DNA from: Antitrichia curtipendula
Taxonomy: Eukaryota; Streptophyta; Bryopsida; Hypnales; Leucodontaceae
Assembly: GCA_951230915.1 (NCBI GenBank)
Contig: OX579633.1
Span: forward strand, 5,678,145 to 5,742,144
Length of the DNA stretch: 64,000 nucleotides
Reading direction: 5' to 3'
Shown here: positions 1-12,580 of the stretch, piece after piece
How positions within the stretch are numbered: position 1 is the stretch's first letter
Layout of the letters: every line of letters starts with the position of its first letter
The notes under the pieces: generated by a model
Told to the model about the DNA's origin: nothing
Database searches by the model: none
The model's input: the letters and a program-made list of their open reading frames with translations, nothing else
Program-made: the position numbers and the translations under genes

Positions 1-1210
1 GTGACAATGATTTTTCTATTCATGATTTTGTACAAGGGTATCCAGTAAATCTTGACTTCCCGTAGTGTTGAGAGCTCTTGGAAATGAGCCTCAAATACCC
101 TAGATCTTGGAGGAAAATTCACATTCAAAATTCATTTAAAATATTTATAGAGTAGATTTTAAGAAGACGTAAATTGATTGGGGTTATACAAGTTAGACTC
201 TTTAACCCCTAAAGGACCATTGTCCATTTGGGGGATAAATGGGATTTCGGGTAGGTAGTTATGGGCTGAAATTTTTGTTTTTTCTTTATAGAATATAATT
301 TTGCCTATTTGGGAAGCTTTGATTCATTTCATTTGGATTTTTTATGACAAAGTTATAGACAATCTTGTTTTTCGGGCAATTAGAGCATCTTCTTGAAAAA
401 AAAATTGTAGGATTCATTTTGGAATGCAATTTCTGCAATTTTTCAAAACAAAAAGTTTCACATGGTTTTGTTTTCTTGTTAGAACGATCTCACCTTTGGG
501 ATTAGTGCATTTTAATTCCATCAATAAGATATTAATATTTTAGATTTTCCTTCTATCTTGTACTATCTTCTACCTAACAATTTTTTTAAGAATGAAAATT
601 AAGTTTTCTTGAATTTCTTTTTTTTCCTAGATTCTCAACTCAATTTTCTACTAGAAAAATTTAAAGCTCAAAACTCTGTAGTGCAAAAATTTAAAGTTAA
701 AAATGTTCAAAAGTCAAAAAATCTTACAGTTGGATGTGCAAAAAAATAATTTGTAGATTTTTGTATTCTTTGCTCTAGAAATGGCATTTTTGAGAGTTTT
801 TAGGCAGAAAAACTCTCTAGGTCCTTTAGAGGTTAACCTCAATTTTTTGGGTCACCAACTTTTCAGATTTGACTTGTAAAAAGAGGGATCACTTTTACAG
901 TTTTAACACCCTCATGGTCAATCATTATAATCTTTTGCTCCATAAGTGATATTGTTGTATTTTCTTTTCCTATGAGATATCTTATCCAATTTGGATTCAT
1001 TTTTATAGACAAGTTGGATAACTACTTGAAAAAATACAGATCATTTAGTTTTATACAATATATAGGAAAAAAAATAGTAAATAGAAAAAAGTGGAGAATG
1101 ATTCAAATTAAAAAATTGTCAAGAATTTAATTATGAAATTGAAAAATGCCAATGCCAACAGTTGTAAGGTGGTAATAAACAATCTATACCCAATGTTTTT
1201 ATTTATTTTT
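1..1210 (+). mobile_element. Mosaic remnant of TTAA-type elements, interrupted by a second element
   Basis: Bases 1-201 match the element at 52190-52405 (for example the stretch ending CTCAAATACNNTAGATCTTGG), and the match resumes at 837-1000 with the part found at 52415-52575. The gap is exactly the element at 202-836. From about 1000 to 1210 the sequence instead matches the interior of the 15-16 kb type elements (ATAGGAAAAAAATAGTAA, then AATGCCAATNCCAAC). It is therefore a chimera of two element types with a third inserted. The left end lies outside the window and no right terminus is visible. Confidence 0.7.
202..836 (+). mobile_element. TTAA-flanked non-autonomous element (piggyBac-like MITE), 635 bp
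   Basis: Starts TTAACCCCTAAAGGACC and ends GTCCTTTAGAGGTTAA, giving imperfect terminal inverted repeats inside a TTAA duplication (202-205 and 833-836). The interior resembles the element at 61997-62944. It has no coding capacity. The related sequence at 52400-52420 shows the uninterrupted site, so the insertion is directly supported. TTAA targets with CCC-type ends are typical of piggyBac; that assignment is inference. Confidence 0.8.
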
Positions 1211-2201
1211 TAAAATAACTATTTCTAGAATTTGATTTAAACTAAGACAATGGAGCTTGACAAGTTTTGTTTCTATTTTATTTTATTTATTTTGACTGTC
1301 AAAAATTGAGAGAGTTATTCCAATTGAAAGCTCTATTTGTTAGAGACCAAATAACACTAGATGGTGTGATTTTCATTCCAATATTTTTTTTAAAGAATTA
1401 TTGTAGATTTAAATTATAGAATTATGTTCTTCATTCCAATTTCATTTATGGTTCAAATTACAGATTATTCTAATATATATATTATAATTTCTTTAATTTA
1501 ATTTCTACCTTCAGCTTTAAAAACTTACAATATTTATTTTTCTTCATAAAAAATATTGAAAACAACAACATAAAAAGAAAGTGCATTTTTCCAATAGCCG
1601 AAAATATCAAAATTTTATATATCTACTAAATAAAAGTAGATAGTCAAATTAGACTTCAAGGTTTCTGTTGTGGTTGTTTGGGTGTAAGATATCATATACC
1701 TCGAGTATTTTTAACTTGAACTTGTCTACCACACACGTTTCACCTCTTATTTACACAGTTACTTGTATTTATGAAAATTATGGAATAAATTTTGGTAAAC
1801 CACTTAGTATTGTAATTCATTATTCAATCAGCCATTGCACATTGAATATGTAATCAAAATAAATCAAAAGAGCTTCTAATTATTAACTGAAATGGTCTTT
1901 GCCATAGGCCCAAAATGACATTTCAATAAAGAATTGTATTAGTGATTAGAAAAAATTGCCACAAATTAATAACTTCATTTTTTTCTCACAAATAAATCTT
2001 ATTGAGTTATAAATATCCATTAATCAAATCGAGCCAAAAAATATTAGTCAAATGCTAAATAAGTCAATTATAAAAGGTACAAAATTCTTACAATTAGAAT
2101 TTTAAATTTCAATTTATTTATAAAACATTACGAATGTTAAGCTTGCTATAAAAATTAAATCCTATAAAATGGTGTTCTAATTGTAGTAATAGTAGATATT
2201 C
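1211..2201. other. AT-rich intergenic sequence
   Basis: No gene, RNA gene or repeat recognised. It lies downstream of the transposase gene that ends at 2202 and may include its 3' UTR and the element's terminus, but I could not find a matching terminal inverted repeat beyond 6774. Confidence 0.5.
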
Positions 2202-5200
2202 CTAATATTGTAATACACCTCGTTCATAACTATCGTGTAAAACGATTCCTTGCCAAGTAGTAGGTTGTCCATGGATATATCGTGTTGCAATACCACTTTC
2301 AAGTACATGGCCTACTAGAGAATTCCAGGAACATTCAAAGGTATTTAACCTACTAGCTTTATATTCACCTAAATCTTTATTCTTAGTAGATATAAGTTTA
2401 GTGCAGACCACCTTTCCACAATAACGATCCTCAATATTGTTAGATTCCGCCTCATTGCTCCCATCCTCTTGCAAATGTTGTGGCAGTATGACTTCTCTGA
2501 TAACACATAGACAAACTTTATGTGTTGTTGCCAAGTCACGACAACAATACATGATGTCATGAATTTGTGGCCATGGAGGGCAATATCCAATACCTCCCAA
2601 CTGAACCAAATGCATTGGCACCTTCAAATCTGCCATCTCTAATGCAACAATTACATTCGTTCTTCCAGGAATAGGTTGTTCCATAAATTTGTGCAAAATC
2701 AAGTGTATTGGTCTACAATCATCTCCTCTGCTGAATGTTGGTTTTGAATCTAAAAGACACATCGAGGAGAAATTTGATAACTGAACAACGGTGTTGTCAT
2801 TGGCTTTTGGAACCTGAGTTGACAACATTGAAAAAAAAAATTGTGTGTAAGTTTTTGTTTATTACAATACCAATTTCTAGACAGTATATTTCTTGCATTA
2901 CATACTTACTCCCACAGAAGAACAAGCTCTGAATATAAATGTATAAACTATAACTATTAAAAATGAATGAAGTTTATGTTTAGGCTCACATTACCTGTTT
3001 GTAGTATCTACCATGAAAGAACAACCTATGATGTCCCATGAATTCATGGATGAATAACATTGTGATCTTCATTTTGTAGGTCCAACGATCCAACGTGTTC
3101 AAAGAATGTAATTCAGTGCCATCCTTTCTTACGAGCACATGATCTCCTACTTCATAGCGGTTGCCACGGAAGATCACAAAAGAGACCTTCTCAATATCTC
3201 TTTGAAATTGTATAGATGTATCATCATTCAAAAGACCATCTTCTGTCCAATATTTGTACAAATATTCTTGTATACTAGCCAGTGGTCGGTAATCAATGCG
3301 TTGTTTCTTTGTGACAGAGATTCCTTGAGATTCAAGAACATCCTTGCAATGACAAGGTGGCAACAATTCACAAAGTTTTTCCAACTTCAAGGCCTGCAAT
3401 CTTGAATGTGCTATAATGATTCCTTTCTTGTGGGATTCATTGCATGCGTTAGAAGTAGGAGCTGCATGTATTACCACATAAATTCATGTTAGTCTATGAA
3501 CCACAAACTATTGTTATAGTGACAATGGGCCTATAAACTTTTGCGGTACTAGGACAAAACGACTATATTACAGTGAAAACAATACCATAGAGAAGTTAGT
3601 ACAATTTTGTACCTGTTTGAATAGCCGGACGAAAATTTATTGTCATAAGATGTTTATGGATTTCTTGTACTGCTTTTTGCGGTGGATATAAATTATCATT
3701 GTCTTTGACAACATTTTCCCTTGCTATCCTATATGCAATACGCGCTTCGTATTTGCAATATGTTACTTCGGACAACTTTTGGTTTGTCTTTATGCTCTTG
3801 TATGATGATACGCTTCTTTCAAAACGATAACACCAATACAAGTCATGTGGACCATGTCTAACAACATCATCCAACATTTCTCCATTTCCTGTGCACAATA
3901 AAATTTAGATTCAATACTTCTTATATCTATATAATAATAACAAACTGGGTTTTTTATGCATAAAAAGACAAATAACAATTGACAAATAATTATTTGTGTT
4001 AATTGTATATTATTATTAATAGAATTGTAATATTTCACCTGCAACATGATGTAAAATTGAACCAGTTGGACCAATATATTCTTCCCATTGAATGCGCCAT
4101 GTTGAAAGAAGTGTACGTGCAGTGCTCATAGACTCTTCACTCCAACCATATGTTCTTGTATGTGTGAAAAAAAGCCTAGCAATTTGCGTAAGTATTTGTG
4201 CAATTTTGTACAACCTATCTGTTTGGGGAATTTGCACCTTCTCCATACAATACGGGAGACACCACATAATAAAAAGTTGGTACTCCTCCGCTTTCCAGAA
4301 CCCAAGCCTGTTTTCCATACCGGATGGCCATCTAGATCCAAGTTGTTTTGGACGAGAAATTGTAATTTCATGTAATGCAACATCCATTTCTCTTGCTAAA
4401 CCTCTTTGCACCAAATGATCTACAAAGCTTTTGAAAAGGTTGAGAGGCAAAATGTGCATGGCATCATACACCAAATCAAGACCTAAATGAAACCCATACA
4501 AGAAATACAGTCTCCATAGTTTTGAAAAAGCTGTAACGTTGTGATCTCTTCTTGAACGGTTAGAGGGGGCCAAGTTTGCGACTTCTTTGGCCTCCACCAG
4601 AATGTCTTCAATTGTTCGGTGCTCATGTGGGTAGTGGACCTCATATCGATTGTTTGGATACAAAACTGAGCCACGTGCTTGTATTAATTTTCCTGGGAGG
4701 CAACAACGTCGACACGCATGATAGCCAGATGTTTTGAATCCTCCCACTTTACATTGAGCTGGGTGGTCCCCGGTCCAATACATGAGCACAGCTCTCAAGA
4801 AGAGAGGTTCCGGACTAGCCAAACTATAATCAATGATTTCTGAAGGGTAGTTATACTTAACTGGAAATCCTTGAATAAATGCGGACTCCAATTCCCGTAG
4901 TAAAGGCTCCAAGAACACTGTTAGAACCCCTTCCTCAAATTCTTTTACAATTTTATCAGAAGATGCTGGAATGAATACAACAGGCATTGGACGCATGAGA
5001 TTCTGCATTCCACCATTTAGCAACTCAATTTCTACAACCCAAGAATCTTTATATTTTGTTGTTGCAGGAAGAAATCCATCCCAGTGTGCAGCAATTGCAA
5101 AGTTCCTCGGATCTCCCTGCGCCCTCAAAAATCAAATTCTTAATTTATGCATGTGATGGTAAGGATTACAAGAAATTCTATAACATATTTCAAATTTCAT

Positions 5201-6774
5201 AAAAATCTTGATTATAAAAAAAAGTTATATAATACACAAAGGCATATAGGTAGAAGGTTTTCACAGAATTATATGTATAGATCTTACCTGCGTAAATGAA
5301 GGAGCAATTTCTGTGGTGATTCCGTAGGAGCATTTTATTTGATATATTTGCAAATGATCATTCCACCCTTCTAACAATTCCGCACATTTTGTCGGAAATG
5401 CCCGAAATACATGTTGACATGTCGGACTAGAGCAATAAATTGGCAATTCCCATTGAACATGAGGATTCCAAAAATTTTGGAGTTCACGCATTTTTTGTCC
5501 ATGCCAAAATTGAGAAATTGAAGGTGGTTTGAAATTCACACTTTTATGCATCCAGTCTTCGCGATTCTTCCAAACTTGAAGAAATTCATAGCAAGACGTC
5601 TTGCTTTCACACATTTTAGCAATTCGAGGTCCGAAAGGTAAATAGTCGAATGCTAAGGTCAATTTGCGATCTTATTTACAATTAGGACATTTATTGCAAC
5701 AATGCGTACAATCTCGTTTAAGAAGTTTTGAATTTCCTCCATTGCATGAACATTTTACTGCTTTTGCTCCCTCATATATATCTTCGTCACTTGGTTCCAA
5801 CAGAGTAGGTGCATGCGGAGTGCCTTCTTGACCTGTGCACAATCTGTATCGTATTGGACTAATCATACCTTCAGCTTTGTAGAAGCCCTCTAGTTTATCC
5901 CATGATGGTGGATCAAAGTATTCCACGGACCTAGATTCTGTAGATATATTTATGCACATGCCAATAATTTGTGTTATAATTTAAAAATACATGTACTTGA
6001 GTATATATTAAGAATTCATTATTGTAATTTCAAATAATTTTGGAATTAATACACTTTTTTACAGAATAGTTATATTCAAATGCTATAAAAAAATTTAAAT
6101 AATTGAAAAGAAATCATTATGGAAAATGAAATTTTACAATGTATAAATTTAAGTGTATGTATATATGATATACAATGGAGAATATCAAAAAATCAAAATT
6201 TATGTCTTTTCATGTAGGATAAAAGGTATAAAAATAACAGACCTGCTATTACAAAGAGTTGTCGCAAACCCATTCCATCGTAGTTTTGTGGATCTTCAAC
6301 TTGATTCTCTATTTTTTTTTCAAATATATGTTCTAAGATTTTACCTTGGACAGTAACTGGTACATTAGAGTCATCAAGATATCCTTGAAAACGTACCACC
6401 TTATTCTCGATGGCTTTTGCAAAATCCATTTGTAAGGGAACACGAGGTGGAATTATACCGTTTATGAATCCAATTCCTGCCCACTTGTCGACAACATCTA
6501 CTTGAAATTCATCTGAAGGTGTTGAATGAGAATTTATGGGCTCGCCAATTGAAGGACTGCTTTGAGCATCTAACATTGGGAATTCTATATTTGATTCCGA
6601 AGAAGGAGATGAAGTTGGTGAAGAAGATGTTGGAACAAGTACTGGAAGTGCTGTCCGATTTGAAGGTCCTGCTGCGTCTTCTGAAGACGCATCACTGTTT
6701 GAATGTGATCGGCGTCGATAATAAGTAGCTTTTGAAACTTGTTTTCCAGCGAGAGTATATTTTTTGGGACCCAT
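2202..6774 (-). CDS. Tnp2/CACTA-like transposase, six exons, one in-frame stop
   Basis: Proposed exons (transcribed right to left): 6774-6243, 5937-5288, 5116-4039, 3888-3613, 3461-2995, 2813-2202. All junctions are GT-AG and phases agree, giving 1205 codons. Exon 1 is Ser-rich after a basic start (MGPKKYTLAGKQ). Exon 2 has a Cys/His cluster (CSCNGG then CTHCCNKCPNCK) followed directly by a TAA at 5672-5674; the same frame then continues without a break (DRKLTLAFDYLPFGPRI). Exon 3 carries the transposase core: RNFAIAAHWDGF, WTGDHPAQCKVGG with CRRCCLPG, and the YDAMHILPLN motif, all resembling the tnp2 family of CACTA elements. Later exons are unassigned. The single stop makes it either a very young pseudogene or a site of readthrough. 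Element ends and target duplications were not found. A KDZ or Plavaka-type relative is an alternative. Confidence 0.7.
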
Positions 6775-7874
6775 ACCTTAAGATTTGCACAACAAAATAA
6801 AGTTAGTTGTGGAATAAATGATTGTCAATTTTTTTTTAAAAGCAATTAACTATTATAAATTAGTTCAAAATAATTGAAGCCCATAAGAAAAAATTCAAAA
6901 AAATTATATGCTCGTAATAGTGAATATGAAATTTTGTTGTTAGAGATTTTTATATGAACCATATTGATGAGCTGTGATTATTTGAGACTTAGTAATAAAA
7001 ATTAAAATTAAAATTAATATTGTTTTTAAAAGAATAAAATTATGTCTACCATTGTTTACGTGGCACTGAAATTGTCTTATGCCTCATACAATGATTGCTA
7101 AATGATAATTCTAACAAAAAAAATTTCAATCAAGAAAAGATAATCGTATATTTTATGTGCATTCAACAACAACAACAACAACCCACAAAGGCACATACAC
7201 ATTTCAATTAAAATCATATAAGACCTATTAAACTAAAAAAATTTATACTTTGAACAAAATAAGAAACTAATTCCAAAGTACCGATGTGTTATCTCACTTT
7301 TTGGTATTGTATTGGTTCAAAGTTTTGATTTGACCTCCTATTTCTAAGCAAAAAATATTGATAAGTTTGGTCACATGCTCTGTGTAGATAGAGAAGTGTA
7401 CATATATATTTTGACAGAGATAGCACTAGGAATAATGTATACAACTTTCATTTGTACCCTTATTTCATCTATATATATATATGTATGTTGGACCTACTGA
7501 AGTAGAAGTTTTCAATTTTACTTTAAAATAGAACTCCTAATGTTACTATACCAAAAGTGCAGTCATTTTAAATTAGAATGTACAGTCTACTAGAAGTGTA
7601 CTATAAGAAGTACATTAAGAGAACTGAAACATGTAGAATAGTCTAATGTAGTTTGTAAAACTAGTGATTTAGTCAATAATATCAACTATTATAATTTTAT
7701 TTGTTCTCTTAATAAACTTGAGAAGTCTTAGTGTGAATGTGCTATTCAGAAATTCAATGCACATAATTCTCCAACCATAAAATGTCTATATAATCCTGCA
7801 CTTAGAATGCTTAATTTAAATCAATCTCCGAGAAATTCATTCAGAAATTGGAACTATATTTTTTTTTGCTAACT
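6775..7874. other. AT-rich region upstream of the transposase gene
   Basis: Likely contains the promoter of the leftward transposase gene. A short (TA)n run at 7471-7482 and a CAA trinucleotide run near 7168-7182 are visible. No gene recognised. Confidence 0.45.
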
Positions 7875-8725
7875 ATTGAAGGACACCATTTCTTCAGGGA
7901 GAAACTGGTAGATTGGATAGGACCCTATAATTGTAGTTTTCAGTAAAACTTTTTGAAAATATCTCATAAGATAGAAAAATCCATCAACTTTGGGGGAATA
8001 TAATTTTTATTTCAATTGGACACAGGAGTAAAAGTTATATCATAAGAAGCGTAAATTTTTACTCGGTGTGAAGAAAATGAAATCTACAAAAATTTGGAAT
8101 TATAATTTTAAATTATTATTCCTTGTAGGTTACATGTTTGTCTACATGTGAAGCTTTCATTCAATCCATTTGAATTAGAGATGTGAAAGTTATAAACAAC
8201 CTTGTTTTGGGGGGGATTTGAGGATTTTTTTGAAAAAATCACTTATAAAATTCATTTGTGAATGCAATTCTCACAGTTCTATGAAACAAATTGTTTGAAA
8301 AGGTTAATTTTGCTTCCTAAGACAATCTCATCGTTGGAACTATTGCGTTTCAAATCCATGTAAGAGCTTTTAACAATTTAGTTTTTCTTTTACTCTTGGA
8401 TGTACTTCTACTTATTAATTATGTTTTAAAGAATGAAAATGAAGTAATTTTTTATTAATCTTTTTTCCTAGACTCTCAATTGATTTTTGTAACATAATTT
8501 TTTTTGAATTCAAAGTGTACAATGTAACCTTTTTTTTCTTCTTGAAATGGCGTTCAAAGTGAACTATAGTTGACAAAACCGCATTCCATAAAACTCTGTT
8601 TCCAGCTGTGAATGCTAAGATCTTTCAAATTTTACGGTTAAATGTGATGAAATTTTGACCACATGATCTAAGACAAATGGAATACAAGATCCTACAGTTA
8701 AATAGGAAAAAAATGGCATTATGCC
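7875..8725 (+). mobile_element. Degenerate relative of the TTAA elements
   Basis: Parts align with the element at 61997-62944: the start (AAGGACACCATTTCTTCAGG against AAGGACCATTTGTTCCCTCAGG), a central block around 8145-8420 (GAAGCTTTCATTCAATCC, then CTTGTTTT...CAATTTAGTTTTTC) and the 3' part with GATCCTACAGTTAAATAGG. Both termini have decayed, so the limits are approximate. Confidence 0.5.
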
Positions 8726-9736
8726 CAATGACAAAAAAATACGGAACTCACACTATTTCCTTTTTCTTTGTATTTTTAAATTTTAAAAATAAAAAGGATT
8801 TTTTGTTTTTACTTTTGTGAACCTTTTCCTTTTCCTTCCCATTTTTCTAATAATGTTTGCAAATACTAAATCGTAGGGAAAATTTGACATTGTATACATA
8901 TTCAAGAAACAGTTATTGACAAACCTTTTGTAATAACCTACCCACATTCAATCCCAAATTCAAGCACTGTAAAAATGGATCAATTGAGGAGTTAAATTAA
9001 TTATAAGTATTAATTGAGGAGCTAAATCAATTGAAAAATCAATGAAAAAGCTAATTAATTAATAAAAATAATTGAAGAGGTAAATTATGTGAAAAAATTT
9101 ATTCAAAAAATTTATTGTCATACGGCCCTTCGAATTCAGGGGTGCAGAATGATGTAGCGATTGCTCCCTCGTCTCATCTGGAGGGGCAGTTCAACCACGA
9201 TCTAGTTGCGTATTTAGCCTGGTTAGGAGGGGACTAGAATAAAAATGGTTAGCCTCTTATGTGTGTAGTTCTCTATCAAACTTATGTATACAGTTCTCTA
9301 TTGGACTTGAAGCAATTATGTTTTGTAAGAGAGCATGATTTCGTACTTAGTTCTTCACTTTTTTGTATGTGTTGAATACTTATGTAATATAATGCTTGCT
9401 TCTCCCATTCTGTCTCAAGTGTATACTCTGTGTACAAGTCCTTGTCGGAAAACACTATTTCTCACCCCTCCATAAATCACTTCACATATTATAAATCTTG
9501 TAGATGATAGTGCGGATAATAAATTATGCATAGATACTTTATTAGTATATACATTGTACATAAATATTGTGCTTATAAATTGATTGTGCAAAAAGTATAA
9601 AAATGTAATTTTATTACATTTTCATTTCCTTTTCTGTAAATCAATTATACTGCAAATATTATAAGACAATGAATATGATGATAATAGAGTAATCATGGCA
9701 TAAATATTAATGCACATACATTTTACAAGAATACAA
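8726..9736. other. AT-rich intergenic sequence with short imperfect tandem repeats
   Basis: Around 8975-9085 a unit like AATTGAGGAGTTAAATTAATT recurs three to four times in degraded form. A slightly GC-richer patch lies at 9118-9235. No coding region recognised. Confidence 0.4.
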
Positions 9737-10432
9737 AGCAAGTGAAATAGTATATTTTTAAATGAAATAAGAAATTATGGCAAAGGCATTCTTTTCTCTA
9801 AAATCAATTCTAGTGCAAATTGTGAACTACAATGTAAGGTAAACCAGCCTATGACAGGCAGAATGGGTGATTTTGTATGTTGCCATTAGCAAAATAAAAT
9901 CAGATTTTTTTCTAGCAGAGACAACTTTGAGAAATGAAAGAAGTAGTTAAAATTTTAGTTTTTGGACAAAGTAGGAATTTGTTATGAATTTTGTAAGTAT
10001 TTTTCCAAAACAGTCTGTAGACTATGAGACTATCTGAAATCAATAAAATATGTCTTCATGATGGTCATCTTACCACCTAATGCAGTCTTCAGATTTCCTA
10101 ACACAACCACAAGAATTTTTAATGTGGCCATTACACAAAGGAATAAAAAAAAAACTCTTTATGATGAGTTTACACTCACAATGTGTAAGTGTCCTATGAC
10201 AGTCATTACTAATTCTATCACAATCACCTAATGCACTAATGTGGGCCACTAACCAATCTAATTAAATTGTAGAAGCAAAAATCTGAAATGGATTGTAATC
10301 GGAGGGTTATGTAGATGCCTGCATTAGACAGTTGGCCTGTCATAGGCTGGTTTACCTTATATAGAACTAATTGACCACTTTCTTGACCAAACCAATTTGT
10401 AGTTCATGAACATGTAACAAGCATTCACTACA
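9737..10432 (+). repeat. Left copy of an inverted repeat bracketing the oxygenase gene
   Basis: 9737-9836 plus 10358-10432 are the reverse complement of about 14640-14812 (for example TCAATTCTAGTGCAAATTGT against ACAATTTGCACTAGAATTGA). The two halves are separated only by the MITE at 9837-10357, so the right copy shows the pre-insertion state. Together with the right copy it encloses about 4.2 kb that contains the zinc-finger/oxygenase gene. Confidence 0.8.
9837..10357 (+). mobile_element. AGGTA-end MITE with 23-bp perfect inverted ends and TA duplication
   Basis: Ends are AGGTAAACCAGCCTATGACA followed by GGC and its exact reverse complement, flanked by TA at 9835-9836 and 10358-10359. The inverted copy near 14706-14720 lacks the insert, confirming the boundaries. 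521 bp, no coding capacity. TA duplication fits Tc1/mariner-type transposition. Related elements lie at 58761-59253 and 62944-63079, with a relic at 24935-25235. Confidence 0.88.
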
Positions 10433-10514
10433 TCAAAGAAAGACAAACATAAGTTAGGTATTTTACCAATGTGCTAGTTGACCCTAAATCACCATCATTA
10501 GAGAAAATTTCAGC

Positions 10515-10795
10515 CCAAGGGAGGGCCGTTTCAGGGCTGATCCCCATGTTGGGAACATTTTTGGAAAAAAAAAAAAAAAAAAAAGTTTTTCATTTTTTTT
10601 TTTTTAAAATAAATTTAAAATCTACTATTTTTGGATATTTTTTTTGAAAAAAAGTGTTTTTTAATAATATGCTGACGTGGCAGGTGACATGGCAGTGTCC
10701 CCGCCACGTCAATAGTCTACGCGGCATGGACTTTAGCACTGGGAGCAAAGCTCTCAGGCTGGGGAACTCCAGGGTAACTGGAGGCCCTCCCTTGG
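10515..10795. mobile_element. MITE-like element with 13-bp GC-rich inverted ends
   Basis: CCAAGGGAGGGCC at 10515-10527 is repeated inverted at 10783-10795. The 281-bp interior has an A-run and T-run (10564-10605) and an internal hairpin (GACGTGGC near 10674, GCCACGTC near 10702). No convincing target duplication was seen, so it could also be a fold-back segment of the surrounding region. Confidence 0.5.
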
Positions 10796-10814
10796 CCTCC
10801 TTTCTGTTCTAATG

Positions 10815-11702
10815 CTTTACTCAAAATCAATTATGTATCTATGTAAACCAAACCAAATTTTAAAACCAATCTTTGTTCCTTCATAACTTTTGCATACAAT
10901 ATCCAAATGCCTTGTTTTCAGGTGCGTTGGAACTTCTTTTCACTTGGCAACAAGAAAATATGAAAATATGATCCTAAACCACCATCTGTACTCTCTGTAC
11001 AACTCTAAAATCAATTTTGTACTTATGTGGAATGAACCATTTTAGAACCAAACTTTGTTCCTTTGTAACTTTTGCATACTATATGCAAATGCCTTGCTTT
11101 TAGGTGCGTTAGAACTTCCTTTCACTTGGCAACAAGAAAATATGAAAATTTGACCCTAAATCACCATGTATACTCTCTGTGCAACTCCGAAATCAATTCT
11201 GTACCTATGTGGAAGGAACCATTTTAGAACCAAACTTTTTTCCTTTGTAACTTTTGCATACCATATCCAAATGCCTTGTTTTTAGGTGCGTTAGAACTTC
11301 CTTTCAGTTTTCAACAAGAAAATATGAAAATTTGACCCTAAATCACCATGTATATTCTCTGTACAACTCCAAAATCAATTCTGTACTTATGTGGAAGGAA
11401 CCATTTTAGAACCAAACTTTTTTCCTTTGTAACTTTTGCATACCATATCCAAATGCCTTGTTTTTAGGTGCGTTAGAACTTCCTTTCACTTGGGAACAAG
11501 AAAGTATGAAAATTTGACCCTAAATCACCATGTATACTCTTTGTACAACTCCAAAATCAATTCTGTACTTATGTGGAAGGAACCATTTTAGAACCAAACT
11601 TTGTTCCTTTGTAACTTTTGCATACAATATTCAAATGCCTTGTTTTTAGGTGTGTTAAAACTTCCTTTCACTTGGCAACAAGAACATATGAAGATTTAAC
11701 CA
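10815..11702 (+). repeat. Tandem array, about five units of 182 bp
   Basis: The block AAAATCAATTNTGTACNTATGTG recurs at about 10823, 11007, 11189, 11371 and 11553, a spacing of 182-184 bp. Each unit also holds CTTTTGCATAC, GCCTTGNTTTNAGGTG and AACAAGAAAATATGAA. The three middle units are nearly identical and the first is most diverged. The array ends about 880 bp before the zinc-finger/oxygenase start codon. The units contain no open frame. Confidence 0.92.
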
Positions 11703-12580
11703 ATTTTTTAATAGTAACTAGGCTAAATAGCAAGAAGTGGTGACTGTGGGTGTACATTCATTAAATATGTTTGTACTCATTTCTTGTTCACCACACCAAT
11801 GTAAGTGCTCCACACATTGACAAACCTTATGTATTACCACCAAGCCTTTCTACATACCATTCAATATATAGTGGCTTAATAAGAACATTATGCATTTATA
11901 GTGTCATTTCATTGATATTTACCTCTGTCTTGTGGTTTTCCATCTTTCTCATTGATCCAAGATTAATGAAACTTTAGGTAGGTGGACCATCAATGGACAA
12001 TGGTACATGTAAATGAAAAGACTAAAATTTACTGAAATGAAAAGTCTACGTCCCTACATATTCTACGGTAGATTAAACGACATGCAACCAATAAATAAAG
12101 TACCTCTGTGCATGAAGGACCTACTGTTCATACAATGAATTCCATGTTCTATGCTTGGGTGACAATGAACTTAGTAGATTCCCAAATTAATTGTACTATG
12201 TGTTTGTCTATGTGAAAGTAATTTTTGTTCATAGAGCCTAATTGAGAGAAGGAAAGTTATGTTTGCTGTGATGGTTTTTTGTTCATAAGTCCTGCTTAGG
12301 AGAGTGCAATTTATTTTCATCCTCATGCTCTGAGTGTTGTACCTCCATTTTAATGAAGCATGTCACAACACTCCTATGCTCATAGTGTACCATTAGCTTG
12401 TATTGTAAAGAATAGTGTGTTGGTAACTAATGAAAGTACTTGAAGCACATTGTTGTAGCATGGAGCTAGATAGTATGTAGTTGTTTTTTATAATTGTAAT
12501 ACACCTTCTTACTTCTTGATCAATTACTATATCTTGAGAGTTCATTTTCTTTTAGAGTATAGTTTTCTTCAACAAATACA
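11703..12580 (+). promoter_or_regulatory. Presumed 5' region of the zinc-finger/oxygenase gene
   Basis: Sequence between the 182-bp array and the ATG at 12581. No other gene recognised. No clear TATA box or other element could be assigned with confidence. Confidence 0.35.
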
